From: Manduca sexta
Taxonomy: Eukaryota > Arthropoda > Insecta > Lepidoptera > Sphingidae
Direction of reading: 5' to 3'
Assembly: GCF_014839805.1 (NCBI RefSeq)
Contig: NC_051126.1
Span: 9,990,609-10,054,608, forward strand
Length of the DNA stretch: 64,000 bases
Shown in pieces: positions 48,859 to 62,614 of this stretch. The notes below the pieces were generated by a model. It did not search any database. It had not been told where the DNA came from and saw only the letters and a program-made list of their open reading frames with translations. The position numbers were made by a program, and so were the translations under genes. The first letter of the stretch is position 1. Each line of letters starts with the position of its first letter.

Positions 48859-49099
48859 ATTTTATCATATTCAATTTTTAAATTTTTGCCAAAACTGGTA
48901 AAAGGAAATAGAAGTTAAATGTACTATATAACACATTGAATACCAGTGCTTTATTACTTAACATGAGTCTTGTGGAGGGTGTATGCGACAGCCATGAGAC
49001 GATCATACTTTTTGACTAAGATATAGAGTTTGTAGAGTAGGAGGTTAGACATTTTTGATACCTTACTTCTTACCTTATCTTAGGAATATTATAAATACG

Positions 49100-49151
49100 A
49101 AATGTAAAAAAATGGCTTTTCAAGCGGGTGAAGCCGCGAGCAAATACCTAG
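49100..49151 (+). mobile_element. Helitron-like 3' end, fragment
   Basis: GCGGGTGAAGCCGCGAGC and then AAATACCTAG|T, with CTAG at 49148-49151. The hairpin and CTAG-T end match the Helitron termini elsewhere. The 5' end was not found. Confidence 0.5.
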
Positions 49152-49659
49152 TATACTATAAAAGCGAAAACCTCATGAAGTTATAAGTTTTGGCAACCTA
49201 TTTAATATTAAATGTCTTGAAGAATTATATTTATACGCTCAACAATATTAATCGGGGTCATTTTGATATTGCGTTATTAAATATAACCATTAACTTATCG
49301 TCTTGAAAAAAACACTTTTACAATAAATTACTCGAAGCGTAGGTGTAATATAAAAGTGCAAGTTTCGAACATAATAACTATCAATAAAAATATTTTTTAA
49401 TTTTCTGAGGCCTATTCCCATTACTACTACTCTAAGAATATTCGTCGCAGAGGCAACAACACGCTTTTAGTCAGAAATGCACTCACGCACACGCCATATT
49501 CGCACCAAAACTACATATGATCAAAAAACCAGGAAATAAAACTAGGAATTTTGGTGAAAATATTCGTCGGTAATTGATGATTTCCGGCACAATATTTGCA
49601 AAGGTAAAGAAAAGTATGCGGATTGATTTATTAACGCAATGTCAACATGATCCTTTATA

Positions 49660-49918
49660 CATACATACATAACATCACGCATTTTATCCCCGAAGGGGTA
49701 TGCAGAGGCGCAACTAGGGCACCCACTTTTCGCCAAGTATGTTCCGTCCCATGATGTGATAGGGGGCGAGCCTATCGCCATATCGGGCACAAATTCCAGA
49801 CTCCGGGCTGATACTGAGCAGAAAAACCCAAATATCACTTTGCCTGACCCGGGATTCGAACCCAGGACCTCAGAGCGCTATTGTACCGGACGTGCAATAC
49901 AACTACGCCACCGAGGCG
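49660..49918 (-). mobile_element. full-length tRNA-derived SINE with 12-bp TSD
   Basis: The same SINE as 8636-8901, inserted in reverse. The tail is (CATA)n at 49660 and the tRNA-like head ends at 49918. The target-site duplication TGATCCTTTATA is perfect at 49648-49659 and 49919-49930. Over the body its conceptual translation is the same as that of the other copy, so divergence is very low. Confidence 0.92.
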
Positions 49919-51080
49919 TGATCCTTTATATTTTGATATATTAACTAACCTCCGTTACCAAGTTAGATAAGCACGTAATGTATAATCCAAAGTGGACTTA
50001 TAGATCGATAATGTGATACAGAGGTAAGTGGTCATGACGGTATTGTTGTGATAAAGAATATGATTAAATAACATTATATGAACAAAACTTGCCAAACAAG
50101 CCAGTGCATCTGATTTGTAAATGAAAAAAGGAAAGGATAATGCCTTGAAAACCTGATAAAGTTGAATATCGACTTAAACCTAACAAGATCTAGACTAATA
50201 GCTACTAGACATGATTCTATACTTAGATGGGTGAAACGGAAAATATTATAGAAAGTATAATAATTGTTTTCCAGGATATTAGGAGTTGCAATGTCGGCGT
50301 AGCCTCGTGCTCATATTCAGAACCTATTGCTTACTTCCGACCTAACCAACAGGAAGAACGGTTGGTGGTTGCTGAGAAGTCCAATCCAAAATGGATTGTT
50401 CTAACTTGCCTTCTAGAATTATACTCAAACATACATATGAATGTTTGCCACACTCCCGAGCCCAAATTATGCATAGAAATTACCCTGAGGCGAACTGTCA
50501 TCCCGCTTTAATAATTGCGACCGACGACCGACTTAATGGCGTATGTTTAAGGAAATTTCGAAATTATGAGCAATATACATGCCATTTGAGGGCATTAGCG
50601 CGTGCACTGCGTAAGAAACTGATGCTTTTTCATACACTTTTTAACGAAGTCTTGTAGGCTTGTTTATCTTCGTTAAAATAAAAAACTGTTTGGTTATTTA
50701 AGTGGTGTAGCTTTTGCACCTTTTTTAATTAATCCATGCGAGAGTTAAATGCATCGGGTAATCATCAACGTTTAACGTGTTGCGTTCCAATTTATTTATT
50801 TTGTACGATTTCCTCTTTCGCTTTTTTTAGTTAAGTCTACGCGTATGAAATAATTGCCGTCTTCAAGAAAGTATATAACTACTGCCTATGCCAATTTCAT
50901 GTTCTCGTCAAAGTATATTAATTTTAGTTTGTTTTTTAGTAATACATTATGGGTATCTATCTGTATATATCTATTATCTTAATTGTTTGAAATGCAATAT
51001 TTTTCTAATGAGTTAAATCTCTCGATTGTTCTCTTATTTTTATGACGCTGTTATTCTCTGTAAAATGTAGAGGTTTTCCT

Positions 51081-51132
51081 TGTCAGTTACTGTCACAATA
51101 TGTCAAATTTGACAGAACATGACATCATGTCA
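51081..51132. promoter_or_regulatory. cluster of six TGTCA/TGACA pentamers at ~10-bp spacing
   Basis: TGTCA starts at 51081, 51091, 51101 and 51128, and TGACA at 51110 and 51120. TGACA/TGTCA is the core bound by TALE homeodomain proteins (Hth/Meis, Tgif). Spacing of 8-10 bp puts the sites on nearly one face of the helix. A transposon origin is also possible, as TTTGACA motifs occur in insect MITEs. Confidence 0.35.
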
Positions 51133-52542
51133 AAGCATCGTTTAAATGAACCGTAACTTTGTCGAGTCAGTGTAAAAAACATGTATCCGTGACAAGAATC
51201 GAGCATATTGATTGTACCACAGCTCTCACATTTCATACTCAACGATACTCAACACCTAAGCAAAAAATTTCCAGATAAATAACACAGACAAGCCTTAATC
51301 ACTCTCCTTCACACAACGTTGGCATTTATAATAATTTAAAACTCATCTTTTTGCGTTATAAAAATATTTTTAATCTATAAAATAGGAGATGGCTATTTTC
51401 ACATGGGTTGTGAATATATTGAAGTATATCGCTGGCGGGCGCCCGGCGGCTTACTCCGGCGCAGCGGAAGATTGAAACATGATAAATCGATACTACCATA
51501 CGCGGGGTCCTTACCCGCCATTACGACCGGCGGTAATAAGGTGTAATAAAATTTTAATGTTTTTACCAAAACAATATTGATTGCCATCGGTTGCCGATGC
51601 CGGGATTAATTACTGTGTTGTGACAAAGCTATGTTAAACGATTCTTTGTGGCTTGTTTTTGGGGTTCCGTAGTTGGTGATTTTTTTATTAGTGGCTGTCT
51701 AGGAATATTGTATTGATAATAAAATATGTCGTTAGTTATGGTACCAATGGGAGTATAAAATGATTAAGTTTTATGAAAATATTTTCAAAATAATGTTACA
51801 ATAAGCCATTGTCGATTAGGTTTGTACTAGCTGTAATAACTTTGCAACCCTTAAAATTAAAGAATTGAAACTAAAACTGTTACTAACACAAGGAATTATT
51901 ATGTAGTATATAAGGTTATATTCCCGTGACACACGTAAATGTCATGTAGCTGTCATGTTTGCCGGCAAACATTCTGATGCTTCAAGGGGTTTATCACTAC
52001 TAGAATTAAGACGGCAAAGTTACGTTTATTTTATTGTTTGTTAATATATGCAGAACCCTATAAAAACAGTTCAAGACATGCTCATCGTTATTTTTACGAT
52101 ATTTTCTTATTATGATAATTCAGTAAACTGTTATAAATAGGTGTGTATTTTTTATGTCAGAGTAGTATTTAAAAAAATCTCCAATCAATTCGTCTCGTTG
52201 TTACGTCATTTTAAACTTTATAGATTATAATTATTTCATACAAGATAAAGCTGATAAATAAATTATGGAAGCGTTTATTAATCGTCAGGAAATTTTATAC
52301 AATATTTAAGATGGTTATTTTTAAATATATGTATACTAATATTTCACGCGGTTAAAGCTTGTAAGTTTGTATATACAGGGTAAGTGGTAACTGAGTGAGT
52401 GACTGATAACATCCAATAAGGAGCTATAATGACAATCAGATTATATCTTTATTTTGAAGAACTTAACAGTAGTGTTTGGATTACCTCATTGTATGCTTTA
52501 TAATATCTGCCAACTTCAATAAAATACAACCGTGAACATGAG

Positions 52543-52925
52543 CTTATGTTTTTATTGCTTTGAATGACGAGACTACCTTGCCGTTCGCCTGATGGTATGG
52601 TTATGGGCTCCTTTTTCCGCACTTAGCCCGTAAAAAGTCGGGCCATTGTGCGTTCGCCTGATGGTAAGCGATACGACCGCCCATAAACAGTAGAAATATC
52701 ATCCATCACCTTGAGTCGCAAAGTATTCCACTGCTATTACTACTGTATTCACCATCCTGAGACATGAGATGTTAAGCCCTATTACGTCCAGTAGTAACAC
52801 TGGCTACAATATCCTTTAAACCGGAACACAACAGTAACTACACACTGTCGCTTGGCGACAGAAATAAACATTTTGATGATACCTATCCAGGTAGAATCTT
52901 ACAAATGAGAGCCCTACCACCAGTA
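52543..52925 (+). repeat. dispersed repeat family B, copy 2, with 53-bp insert
   Basis: Same family as 24392-24655. A 53-bp segment at 52598-52650 is inserted after the CGCCTGATGGTA block and is flanked by direct 16-bp copies CGTTCGCCTGATGGTA (52582-52597 and 52651-52666). The copy at 24392 lacks the insert. The 3' part extends to a CCTACCACCAGTAT end. Confidence 0.7.
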
Positions 52926-53473
52926 TAATATTTAATAGAACTGATTTCATTATATTTTCTAATTGCTATTAACCTTCACCTACAAATACTAAATAAATAA
53001 CATTTTTATCCTCCAATATTCACGATTTATATGTGAGCACAGTTTTTCTAGCATATTTCCTTGTTCTCATCTCGGGTCTTATCATCGGAGTTAATATTTT
53101 TTGTATGGAAAAGTGGAACAGTTGTGGCGGGTCGTACATTACCCGTCGGGCGTCCTTCGGGACCTATAACTCAGTGCTATCCTGTTTGTTGGAGGGGCTG
53201 TTTAATGATCTACGTAAGATCATAGCTCTAGAAGTGATATGATTGTAAAAATTACGTAGGACTTGAGTAAATTAATGGAAAAGTACTGTTTATTGTATAT
53301 CTTGGATTTAGGTGTAGATCAAGAAGTGTGATTCAAGAAGCGTAAAAATATGTTCCTACGATTTTGGAAAAGTATAGGGAATCGTAGTGGTTCTTATTTT
53401 TATTGAGATAAATATCTTATTCGATATCTAGGAATGCCGTTATGAGGTTATTATACTTTTATTACAAATATAA

Positions 53474-53764
53474 ATGCTTTGAAATAATATTAAATTTACA
53501 CGCAGAAGTTACATCAAAAATTTTCTTCACCAACAACTGATCCTAACAATTTATCGACAACCCATACAGTGAATCAATCAAGTTCATGATAAAACTACCA
53601 TTAAATGAGAATATAAAAAAAAACATTAAAAACTCGGTAAGAAATAAAATACCGAAGATATCATTGCTTTAAAATATTAAACTTATATACAGATGTTACA
53701 TCAAGAATGCTCTTCACCAACAACGTTAATACTAACAATATATCAATATAAAACAAGGTGAACC
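53474..53764 (+). repeat. spaced direct duplication, offset about 190 bp
   Basis: Segments at 53475-53570 and 53665-53755 share TGCTTT, GTTACATCAA, TTCTTCACCAACAAC/CTCTTCACCAACAAC and CTAACAAT in order. The sequence between them is not repeated. The copies are well diverged. Confidence 0.55.
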
Positions 53765-56700
53765 TAACATAACATCTAATTAATTTGCTCGGGATCGCTA
53801 CGCGCTCGCAGATTGGATAATCTATTGTCGTTATTATAAAACAATGCGTTCGGTCCCGCGGGGCCGATAGATCAGTCGCTGTCGGCTCCCGATGTGTGAA
53901 GGCTGCCTACATAGTTACATGTTATTTATTACTAATACAATAGGAACGTAGTATTGCAAAATATTTTGAATTTAATTAAAAAATTAAGACATTTTTTAAC
54001 TCTACGTATTTTTAATCGCATGTGATATTTTGATCGTAACTCATTCACTCATGTGTTTAATACAAACATATTCAGCGAATATATTGGCCTTAAACAAAAT
54101 TGCATCATTCAACAATGCCATTGCCATAAAAATGTAAACATCAAAATTGAGTTTATCAATGACGTTAACCCCTCAATAGGCGCGGGTATAACAGACCGAG
54201 ACAGTCGGCACACACAAGGGCCGTATTATCTGCGGCAGTAACTTGCGCGTGATTTATTGGTGTTATTATCATATCTGCCTTTCCGGAGACCTACGCGCTT
54301 CAAATTTCGCCCACATCTTATTTGGATATTATGAAAGGAATATATTGCAATTTTTCGTTTTATTCGTGTATGTATGTGTGCTGTTTTTTTTCTTGTGCAA
54401 AAAAAGATTTTATCTATTTCTAAGAGTAATACTAAACTTAATAATGTGTTGATACAATACTATATCCTATACTATTCTTGCCACGTCAAGCAACGTTTTT
54501 TTTCCTACTTTAATAAAGCTTTATTATTTTCGAAATGATGACTGTATGCACTTTTATGTTGGTCCAATATTTTCCCACGAAACTATAAAGTCGTTCATAA
54601 ATATTGAATCAAATGTTCAACTAGGGCATCGAGTTATCTCACAATTAATAAATCAAAACATCATTTTTTTACAAGCGGCTACCTGTTCAAAATCGTTTTA
54701 CGACTCCAATTATAATCACATAGTTTGAATTTATTGATCACAAATGATTTTATCGATTTTATGTCATAAATAGAATTACATTCGCAAAGGAGGTATCCAG
54801 AGTTTGTAGTTTGTTATCTGGTTTACAATTTATAATACAAACAGTTCATTTTTAAATTTGAAGTGACCAAAAATCCTAACGGCCCTTTGTACCCCACGAC
54901 CAGAAATGTCGTAGTTAAAACATTGCGCGCATCAGGCGTGACGCGCGGGTTAATTTTATGCTACATTAATACAACGGAGGGTTGGAGCCACTTTTTAATA
55001 GGGTTAGTTATGGTGCCGGGTCTCTCAGACCCCTGTTTGCTTTCTCAGAATTAGCAATATGTTACGGGTTAGTTTCTATAGGATTATCTCCTTGTATTAT
55101 GGTAATAAACGGGCTTAATTTTCCACTCGTATCTATTTGAGCTATACATCCTGCTTTTTAAAGGGCAGTGCATTGTAAAAGGTCAAGTGTGATGTTTTTA
55201 AAAGTGTAACAGATAAAAATATTGCGTACCAGGACCGCTGTGTATGTGTTCATACTTCATACGCTATGCATAACTCAAGATTATGATAAAGGCATGGAAT
55301 ATTTCTTTTGGTGTTTGTGTCAAATAAAGTAATTAGATATTGTCATAAAAAAAATTATTACCTCGTTACGGAATAGGGAATACAGTAAACTTGATAGGTA
55401 ACAAGCAAGTTGCCAAGACTATGGTATCTTGTTTTAAAGAATGTATCAACCAGCCTCCATATTACTACTGCGGATATTCCTGACTCTCTCCTTTGTTGTA
55501 GCTTATTAAAATTTTAGGCGTGGTAACAAATAACATTCTTAGAATGTTTTAAAATATATACTATTACACACTTCAAAAGAAAAGTATTATTTTTTAGGTA
55601 CTGTAATACCCGTAAAACAAATTAATAAAAATCAAATGGAAACACCCTGCAAAATGTTTATGATGTATGCATGAATAAAAAACTACAGATTCACGCTACA
55701 TATCTGCCAGTAATTTGTTTGGCGCCTTTTTTATAATTCCATTTACAAAAAACATGGGTGACATTTTTTTATTTTAGTCCCACGCAAAAACTTATTTAAT
55801 ATTTAATAAGATTGAATCAATTCGTTCCGTTTTTAATTTAACATCCTATGCGGATTTGTTTTTGGTAGTCTTTTTTGATTGGATTTTTTTCATTAATTCA
55901 CTGACGTATTTATTTTTTAAGTAATAGAATTTTGTTAGAAGGTTTGTGCTAAAATATTGGAGTGAAAAATTAACAGCGCAATGGGTGGAAAAATATGTTT
56001 TGTGGTCTAGTCTAGATTATTTCAATTTTAGTGGTTATTATGTAGACTACATTTTCCAGTTGAAGAAGAATTTTTATCACTTTATAGATATATAATGTAA
56101 GCTATCTATGTTTTACAAGAGTCTTTCGTCGTTAAATTTAATCAGCTGTGTTTACGGCAATATTAAATTTGCAGATAATTATTAAAGCCATTTATTCTAC
56201 CCTCGACGACTAGCGACAAGCTAAAATTCTATTCCATTTTTCAAGGTATGTGGTATGGGTACCCTCTTAAGATTAGGAAGCATTCTGATTTCGCAGCATT
56301 TTTACACCTCTTGCCACTGTGATAAACTTGCTAGTTAAAATTACTACCAAATTAAAAAGTCGATTATTCCCATACATTGTACATATTTCTCAAATACCAT
56401 TTCTGGTTAAGGTTTTATGAAAAAAAAGGATAGCCTGTCGCTCACAAATCGGTAGTGGGACAGACGGTTATTCGACGGTTGAAATTTTAATTTAAACCAT
56501 CTTTGATTAATATAACTTCGCCATTGATATATTAAAAACAAAGTAATAAATGTAGATATCTGCAAATTTTATAGCCTCAATATAGATAAACAAGTCTCCA
56601 ATCACATTCTGCTAGATACCATAATTAAATATACAGGCTGTTTTGAATGTAAAATGTTTAATTAATGATAACCTAAACACGCATCCGTAATAGACCGTAA

Positions 56701-59700
56701 CGTCTCTTAAATCATTGAATCCCTCAATGGCCATCAAAATGAAACACCGAACCAAGTACCTGAATGTCGATACCCACGGGGCTTATTCTGATATCGCGCA
56801 ATAAACCGCTAAACTTCACGACATATTGGCGTATCACACTAGTCTCCCGTGACCAATTTCTGGAAAGGGTGTGAGCTAAAATGGTGCGCTATGAAAAAGT
56901 AAACATTAAAAAAGCGTGGCGAATTTGACAAATGCGTGTTTTGGGGCACGCGACGACCGATTTGACACGCGTTGCGCGCGCGCCGCAAGATGCTATGTCG
57001 AGCGGTTATATTTAGGAGCAATCAAATTTTAACAGCCGTCGCCTGTTAGCGTATGAATTTCAAAGCGCTTCAGCATTTTGCGCTGGTTTTTTGTTTTGTT
57101 CGCCATTTTCACATTTTAGTTACCCTATTATCATGAGCACAAATATTATTCGAGACGTGGAAATTAACGGAGAGCAATTACTGGCGTATTATGTATAGTT
57201 GTAACATTTCAGATTCGTAAATAAATACCTGAAAATAAGTCATAAATTCTTGGCTAAACCAAAAAAAAATTCTTATACCGAATCTAGGAACTTACCGTTC
57301 TTGTATGACGCACGCGTTCATTACACCGATGCGATATAAAGCAGTTAACACACTAAATATAGTTGTGTGGTTGTACATAATATTACTACGATTAATATTA
57401 AGAAAATTGCAGGCGTTGGCGTCATAAGCTGCGTCTCAAGTGTGACCATTACCTTGTTAATAATCTTTAAGAGCGTATTATAAAAAAATAAATACCGTCA
57501 TGAAAACGACTAATGCGTACATGAATCGTTCATTTGTCCATTAAAATAACAGCTGTATATCAAGCTCTTATATGGCGCTTCGGTCATTTAGTTTTATACT
57601 AACTAACGTTCATGACTTCGATTGTATATTCTTGGTATCACTTTGCCGATATTTGAAATATATTAATTAAGGAATTCAAAAAAGCAGTTTTTAGTTAAAG
57701 CACATGGCGTACCTTTTTTTACCAAGAACGGAGTACAAGTTTTAAAACGTTATCTTTTTCTTTACAATTTATTTATACTTATAACAAGCTCTCATAAATA
57801 GACGGTCTTGTTTACAATATAAGCGGGAGGGCCGTGGTGTAAGGAAATGGCCCTTGAAATTGCCTCGAACCCCGCACATTCGCACACCTTGCCGACTGCC
57901 CTAATACGCCTCGTTATACGCGTTTTTCGACCATTTGTCACTCGTTATACGTAATGACATTTCTTGCGCAGTAAGTAATGCTATTTTATTGATTATCGGT
58001 AAATTATGTTAACTACAAACATTTTAAATGTAGTTAATGAGCTACTTGCAATTGTGATGATTGTAATATTATGAATAACGGAATAAATACACTTATCAAT
58101 TTAATAATCCAATATAAATATTATTAGTAAATATATATTTCAGGAGATCTAAACAATGTTTTGATCCTTTATCAATATTTTCCTAATTTCAAGTAAATTA
58201 TAAGTATCAACAGAAGTTGAAACGCTGAGTCGACCTAAAATTTTAAATATGTTAGACAATTTAAATTTAGAATATAAAGATTCTTTTTTTAAATTTGGAC
58301 TGATAAATAAATCTTTTTTTTCCTGTGCGCATTGAATTTATTTCCATTTATTTTTGACCTAACCTCCGTGCGCTCTGCAACGGTCAAATTAAAGCCTGAG
58401 GGCCAAACATCAATGAAGAAAATTATGAAGGAGCATTAAATTCTCTATGATAACAAAAACCAGTCTTCAATTAACCGCAACATTGTTACGATATTAAAAG
58501 TCTCGAAAGCGGTCGAAATAATTTGCAAGCGGTTTATGGTTATACGTTATAACTAATTTTTGTATGACTTATGAAGGATTATGGTCTACAAAGTTATTTT
58601 TTTACAAATTTTTTCTATAATATGAAAGCACAGTTGGCTTTGTGTTTTTCTTAATTTAATTATTATATTAATAAATAATAATATTGTCTAAATTTAATTT
58701 GAGACGAGACATGATCTATATTTGGCACTGAAATCAATATTTTCTAATTTACTAAAGAATTAAACCGTAATATATATCGAACCCATATCATTTTAATTTA
58801 AAGCTACTTTTTAAAAAATACTAAGAACTAGTTACGCCTGCAAAGCCCTGTGTTATCAACTTACCATTATACCTTAAATAATTAAAATATTTTGCATAAA
58901 GAAATACAACTTATAATTCCTTTAATGTGACTGAATTAAAAAATTACAAATAAAGCCGGTCTATTGGAGTGTAAAACTCAAGGGGCTAGTGGTATAATTT
59001 ATTCGTTGGCCCATTACAGTGCGCCACCCTTGCCGCCACAATGGGCCAGCCCTTTATTGATGTACTTTTCACTAGTTGTGATTTCTGTTTATTAGCCCAT
59101 TCAACTTTGTTATTGAGGCTTGTTTGTTTTCCGTCTAGTGCGCGCTAAGTTGGGGGATGTCTGAGATCTCTTTCAGATATTGAGATAAAGATTTTTTAGT
59201 TACTTAGTGCTTTAAGAACTATGGCCTGATTTACCTATACATCGTGGGTTTATTGCAAGAACTCTGAAAATGAACTGACAAATATAAAAGCACGAATTAA
59301 GCCACTTTTAGTTTGTTATATTGTTTTCCCTATATCATCATAGATATAATTATGTTAAAAAAAGTGAAATACTACTTATTATATTCTTGAATATTTTTAT
59401 TCTTAAAATCAAGTAAGTATGTTAAATTTTATAATTTTTTTAGGGCGTTATAAGCTGAACTTAATGTTTATTGGCAACTATCAGTTCTTGCAGTAAACCA
59501 ACGAAATAAGAATTCTAGAATCTTCCATTAGATTAACCAGTGCTAAAAATGCCTTAAATTAATGTTACTAATTGTGACGCAATATTTCGTTGACATCATA
59601 TATATTATTTGTAAAATGGATCAGTTACTTGGCTTTTGTGATTAAATTTAAATAAACAACAGTGATAGTGTAGCCAATTTGACGTGATGCATTTTGAAAT

Positions 59701-61646
59701 ATGAAAAAAGGCACATAAAATATAAACTTTATTCTATAACAATTTCGGTTGAGCGAGAATGATTTGCTTTAATTTTTTAATTAAGTAGGTACGTAGATAG
59801 TGTTGTTCTTTTATTATGTATCAGTCGATTAACAAACGTATAGTATGTAACTATGTTATTTTGAAACCAGTTAATGATATTTAGATCTAAATAAATGAGG
59901 TACAGTTATGTTTGGATCTTTCTTAATTTTGGGTGCCCCAAAAGTTAATGACATCAAAAAAAATTGCATTAAATTAAAAGATCACAATTCATATTGTACA
60001 TACTCAAATAATACATTTCTTTTTACACTTTTGCGTCACAATACAAATAAATTCAAAGATAGATAGATTTAATAACAATAGCAAATAATAAAAAAGCTAA
60101 ATGGCAATTTATAATGATTTAATAACGCCTTATGCTCTAATAGAGACGGTTTTCCGCTTTTCATAATCTACAATAGCTAATGAAATATCCAATTGATTAA
60201 CCTTGTTCCGATACTTAGTTCGTAAAAACTGCAATTGTTTCTGTTCAGTCGACGTCCGATAATAGCCTTGGATTTTTTCACTGACTTTCCCAATCGATGA
60301 AAATAATCGTTGAGAATGTTACGGTTCACTGTTTGTATTAGCCGACGGGATTTTGATATCAGCACTTTTTGCTTCCATAAAAGAGGTTTAAACAGTTTTC
60401 GAATTTTAAATTTTAATTCATTTGTCATTTGGTATTTATTCAGCCAGTATTATTTTTTAATGCTGGCCGTTTCTGATTTTCTATTTCATATTATAACTTT
60501 TTAAATTGCCGTCTTAATACAATAATTTATTTTGCTATTAAATAATTTGATTCAGTTCTATTATAAATAAAGTTAATAATAATGTAAAGATTATTTACAA
60601 TAATGGATTTAGGAGACGCAGGCGTGATCAAATTCATGAAGACTTCTCTTAAGTTGTGAAAACATTTATTTTTAGTACATAATTATAGGCATTGTTTCAT
60701 TTGCAAGAAAATTATTAAAACATCAGCCGTGAGTGAGATATTATTTTATAAATCAACCATAATTAAGACTTTGATTTAAATGGAATAGGTATTCAGAATT
60801 AGTACATACTTACCATAGGAAAAGCAAGTCAAATTGTATGCTGCCAACTCAATATTAGAACGTATTCCGAATAAGACAAAGGTCTAATTCCAAGAGTTTC
60901 TTGGTCTTATTTCTCCGGCGTTACACTTAGGAAGTAAATATAAACCGTTGTTTGTGGCGGATATCAAAATACAATAGTCGCTTACTACAATCATGGTATC
61001 CGGTTCAAAGATACTGTGTAATAAAATTTGTACTTATTTTGAATTTGTCCAATGTCTCACTCCTGATTTAAGGCCGTTCCACATTCTTGTCAAATTATCT
61101 CGGAAATAGCCAAATACAAGACTATAGAGATCATATTCGTTGTTTCGTCTATGTTCGGGAGATGAGCTCTTATGTAGGTTTGTGTTTTTGTTTTGTAGAA
61201 TTAACAAAAAAAAAATTATATGCTACAGCGATATATTAATATGTTTATTACATAATAACATTTTCTAAATTGAACCAAATTTTTAATTAATCACGTTAAT
61301 TATTATTTATTAAGTAAAATTCACACCAAATTATCTTCAGTTCCCTCCATAGATAATATATACAATATCTATGTTCTAATTTTAAAAAATGCGTACAAGT
61401 TTGCTTTCCTTTAGCATTTGAACAATAGTCTTGTCAGCGTTATATTACGTATGATAATGAGTTTAATTACTTTCAGCGTGTAAACACATGTATCAATCAG
61501 TAATGATTTAATTATACGTTTGATTTGTTGCCAATAGAATGTAGGTTTATTTTTATTATTAATATAATGTTTTATTCTATTTTACTTAATGCTTGAATTT
61601 GCGAGTTTTTTCGGCTTTTTATATAATTAATTAGGTAAAATAGAAA

Positions 61647-61834
61647 GTATTGATTTTGCCTGTGGCTCTACCCACGGTAAAAAGTTTTTCCGGGATAAAA
61701 AAAATCCCGGGATAAAAAGAAGACTATAGCACTCAGAAGTAATGTAGCTTCTTATTAGATAAAAAAAAAACGGTATCATATTTCCTGAGATTATTGCGTT
61801 CAAACAAACAAACTCTACTGCTTTATATATTGGC
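61647..61834 (-). mobile_element. Helitron-like element, degenerate
   Basis: In reverse, a 3' end with GTGGGTAGAGCCACAGGC, a TTTTTATCCCGGGA block present twice, GAGTGCTATAGTC, and a 5' part ATATATAAAGCAGTAGAG followed by TTTGTTTGTTTGAACGC. The order matches the Helitrons in the unc-4 introns. The 121-codon frame at 61627-61992 on this strand overlaps it and is not a gene. Confidence 0.5.
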
Positions 61835-62190
61835 ATAAATAATAAAAAAAATTTTAAATGTAGAATTATTGTTTCATTATTCTTTTTATTTGATGGATAC
61901 AGTTTGCTATTATTTAGTTTTTTGTACAAAGAATGTTCGCCGTCGCACGGCTTTATGCATTCAAAATAAAAAGTGATAACAACGCTAGACATAGAAAATA
62001 ATAAAGGTCTTGATCTATTGTTATTAACATATGTTCACCTTGGAAAGATATGTTATAAATATTGCGTTTACGTTATTTATTAAAGTCATTCATTATTACA
62101 CTATAGTTTATACCAACACTTATAATGACAGATATGCAACTAATATACCGACAATTAGATAAAACATAATTTTAATCATAGTCTATGTTG

Positions 62191-62310
62191 AAATAAAATT
62201 TTTTTTTTTTACCGTGGTTTTGTATATTTCAATTTTATTTCGACGTTTCGAAGATTTAGCAGCCTTCTTGGCCATGGGACGGACTGAGGTGGTCCTCCGA
62301 AAAGTTAATG
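62191..62310 (+). repeat. dispersed repeat fragment, uncertain
   Basis: TTTATTTCGACGTTTCGAAG and CATGGGACGGACTGAGGTGG resemble a repeat block I recall from moth genomes. There is no second copy in the window, so confidence is low. Confidence 0.3.
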
Positions 62311-62586
62311 TTACAATATCTACATTTAAAAATCCGATAAATAGTTTTATATCAATGTCTAAAATTCGTGTCAGATAAATTAATTAAATCATAAATTAAA
62401 AATAATAAATTAAATTTTAAATTAATTTGTATTCTAATAAATTAAATAATTGAATTATAGGCTGTATTGTTAAAATACTAAGTTACTATTTTGATAGACA
62501 TGACTTAGCAGCCGTCGTTGTTTATTTACGATAGACTTTAAACAGTCAAGTTATAGACCGGGCACCGAGACCATATTTGTACTCCA

Positions 62587-62614
62587 AAAGTTATTACCAA
62601 TCGGTAATAACTTT
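62587..62614. repeat. 12-bp perfect hairpin
   Basis: AAAGTTATTACC and GGTAATAACTTT are exact inverted copies with AATC between them. Short palindromes occur by chance in AT-rich DNA, so no function is claimed. Confidence 0.6.

Noticed and set aside
50227..50657. Two overlapping plus-strand frames of 94 and 88 codons
   Set aside because: Neither has a recognisable motif, and no splice or promoter signal supports them. They may be a decayed repeat.
60177..60428. Basic 83-codon minus-strand frame that might be a DNA-binding relic
   Set aside because: Lysine and arginine richness follows from AAA/AGA in AT-rich DNA. No known fold or catalytic motif is visible.
61627..61992. 121-codon minus-strand open frame, the second longest in the window
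   Set aside because: About half of it is a degenerate Helitron, and the rest is low-complexity AT-rich sequence.
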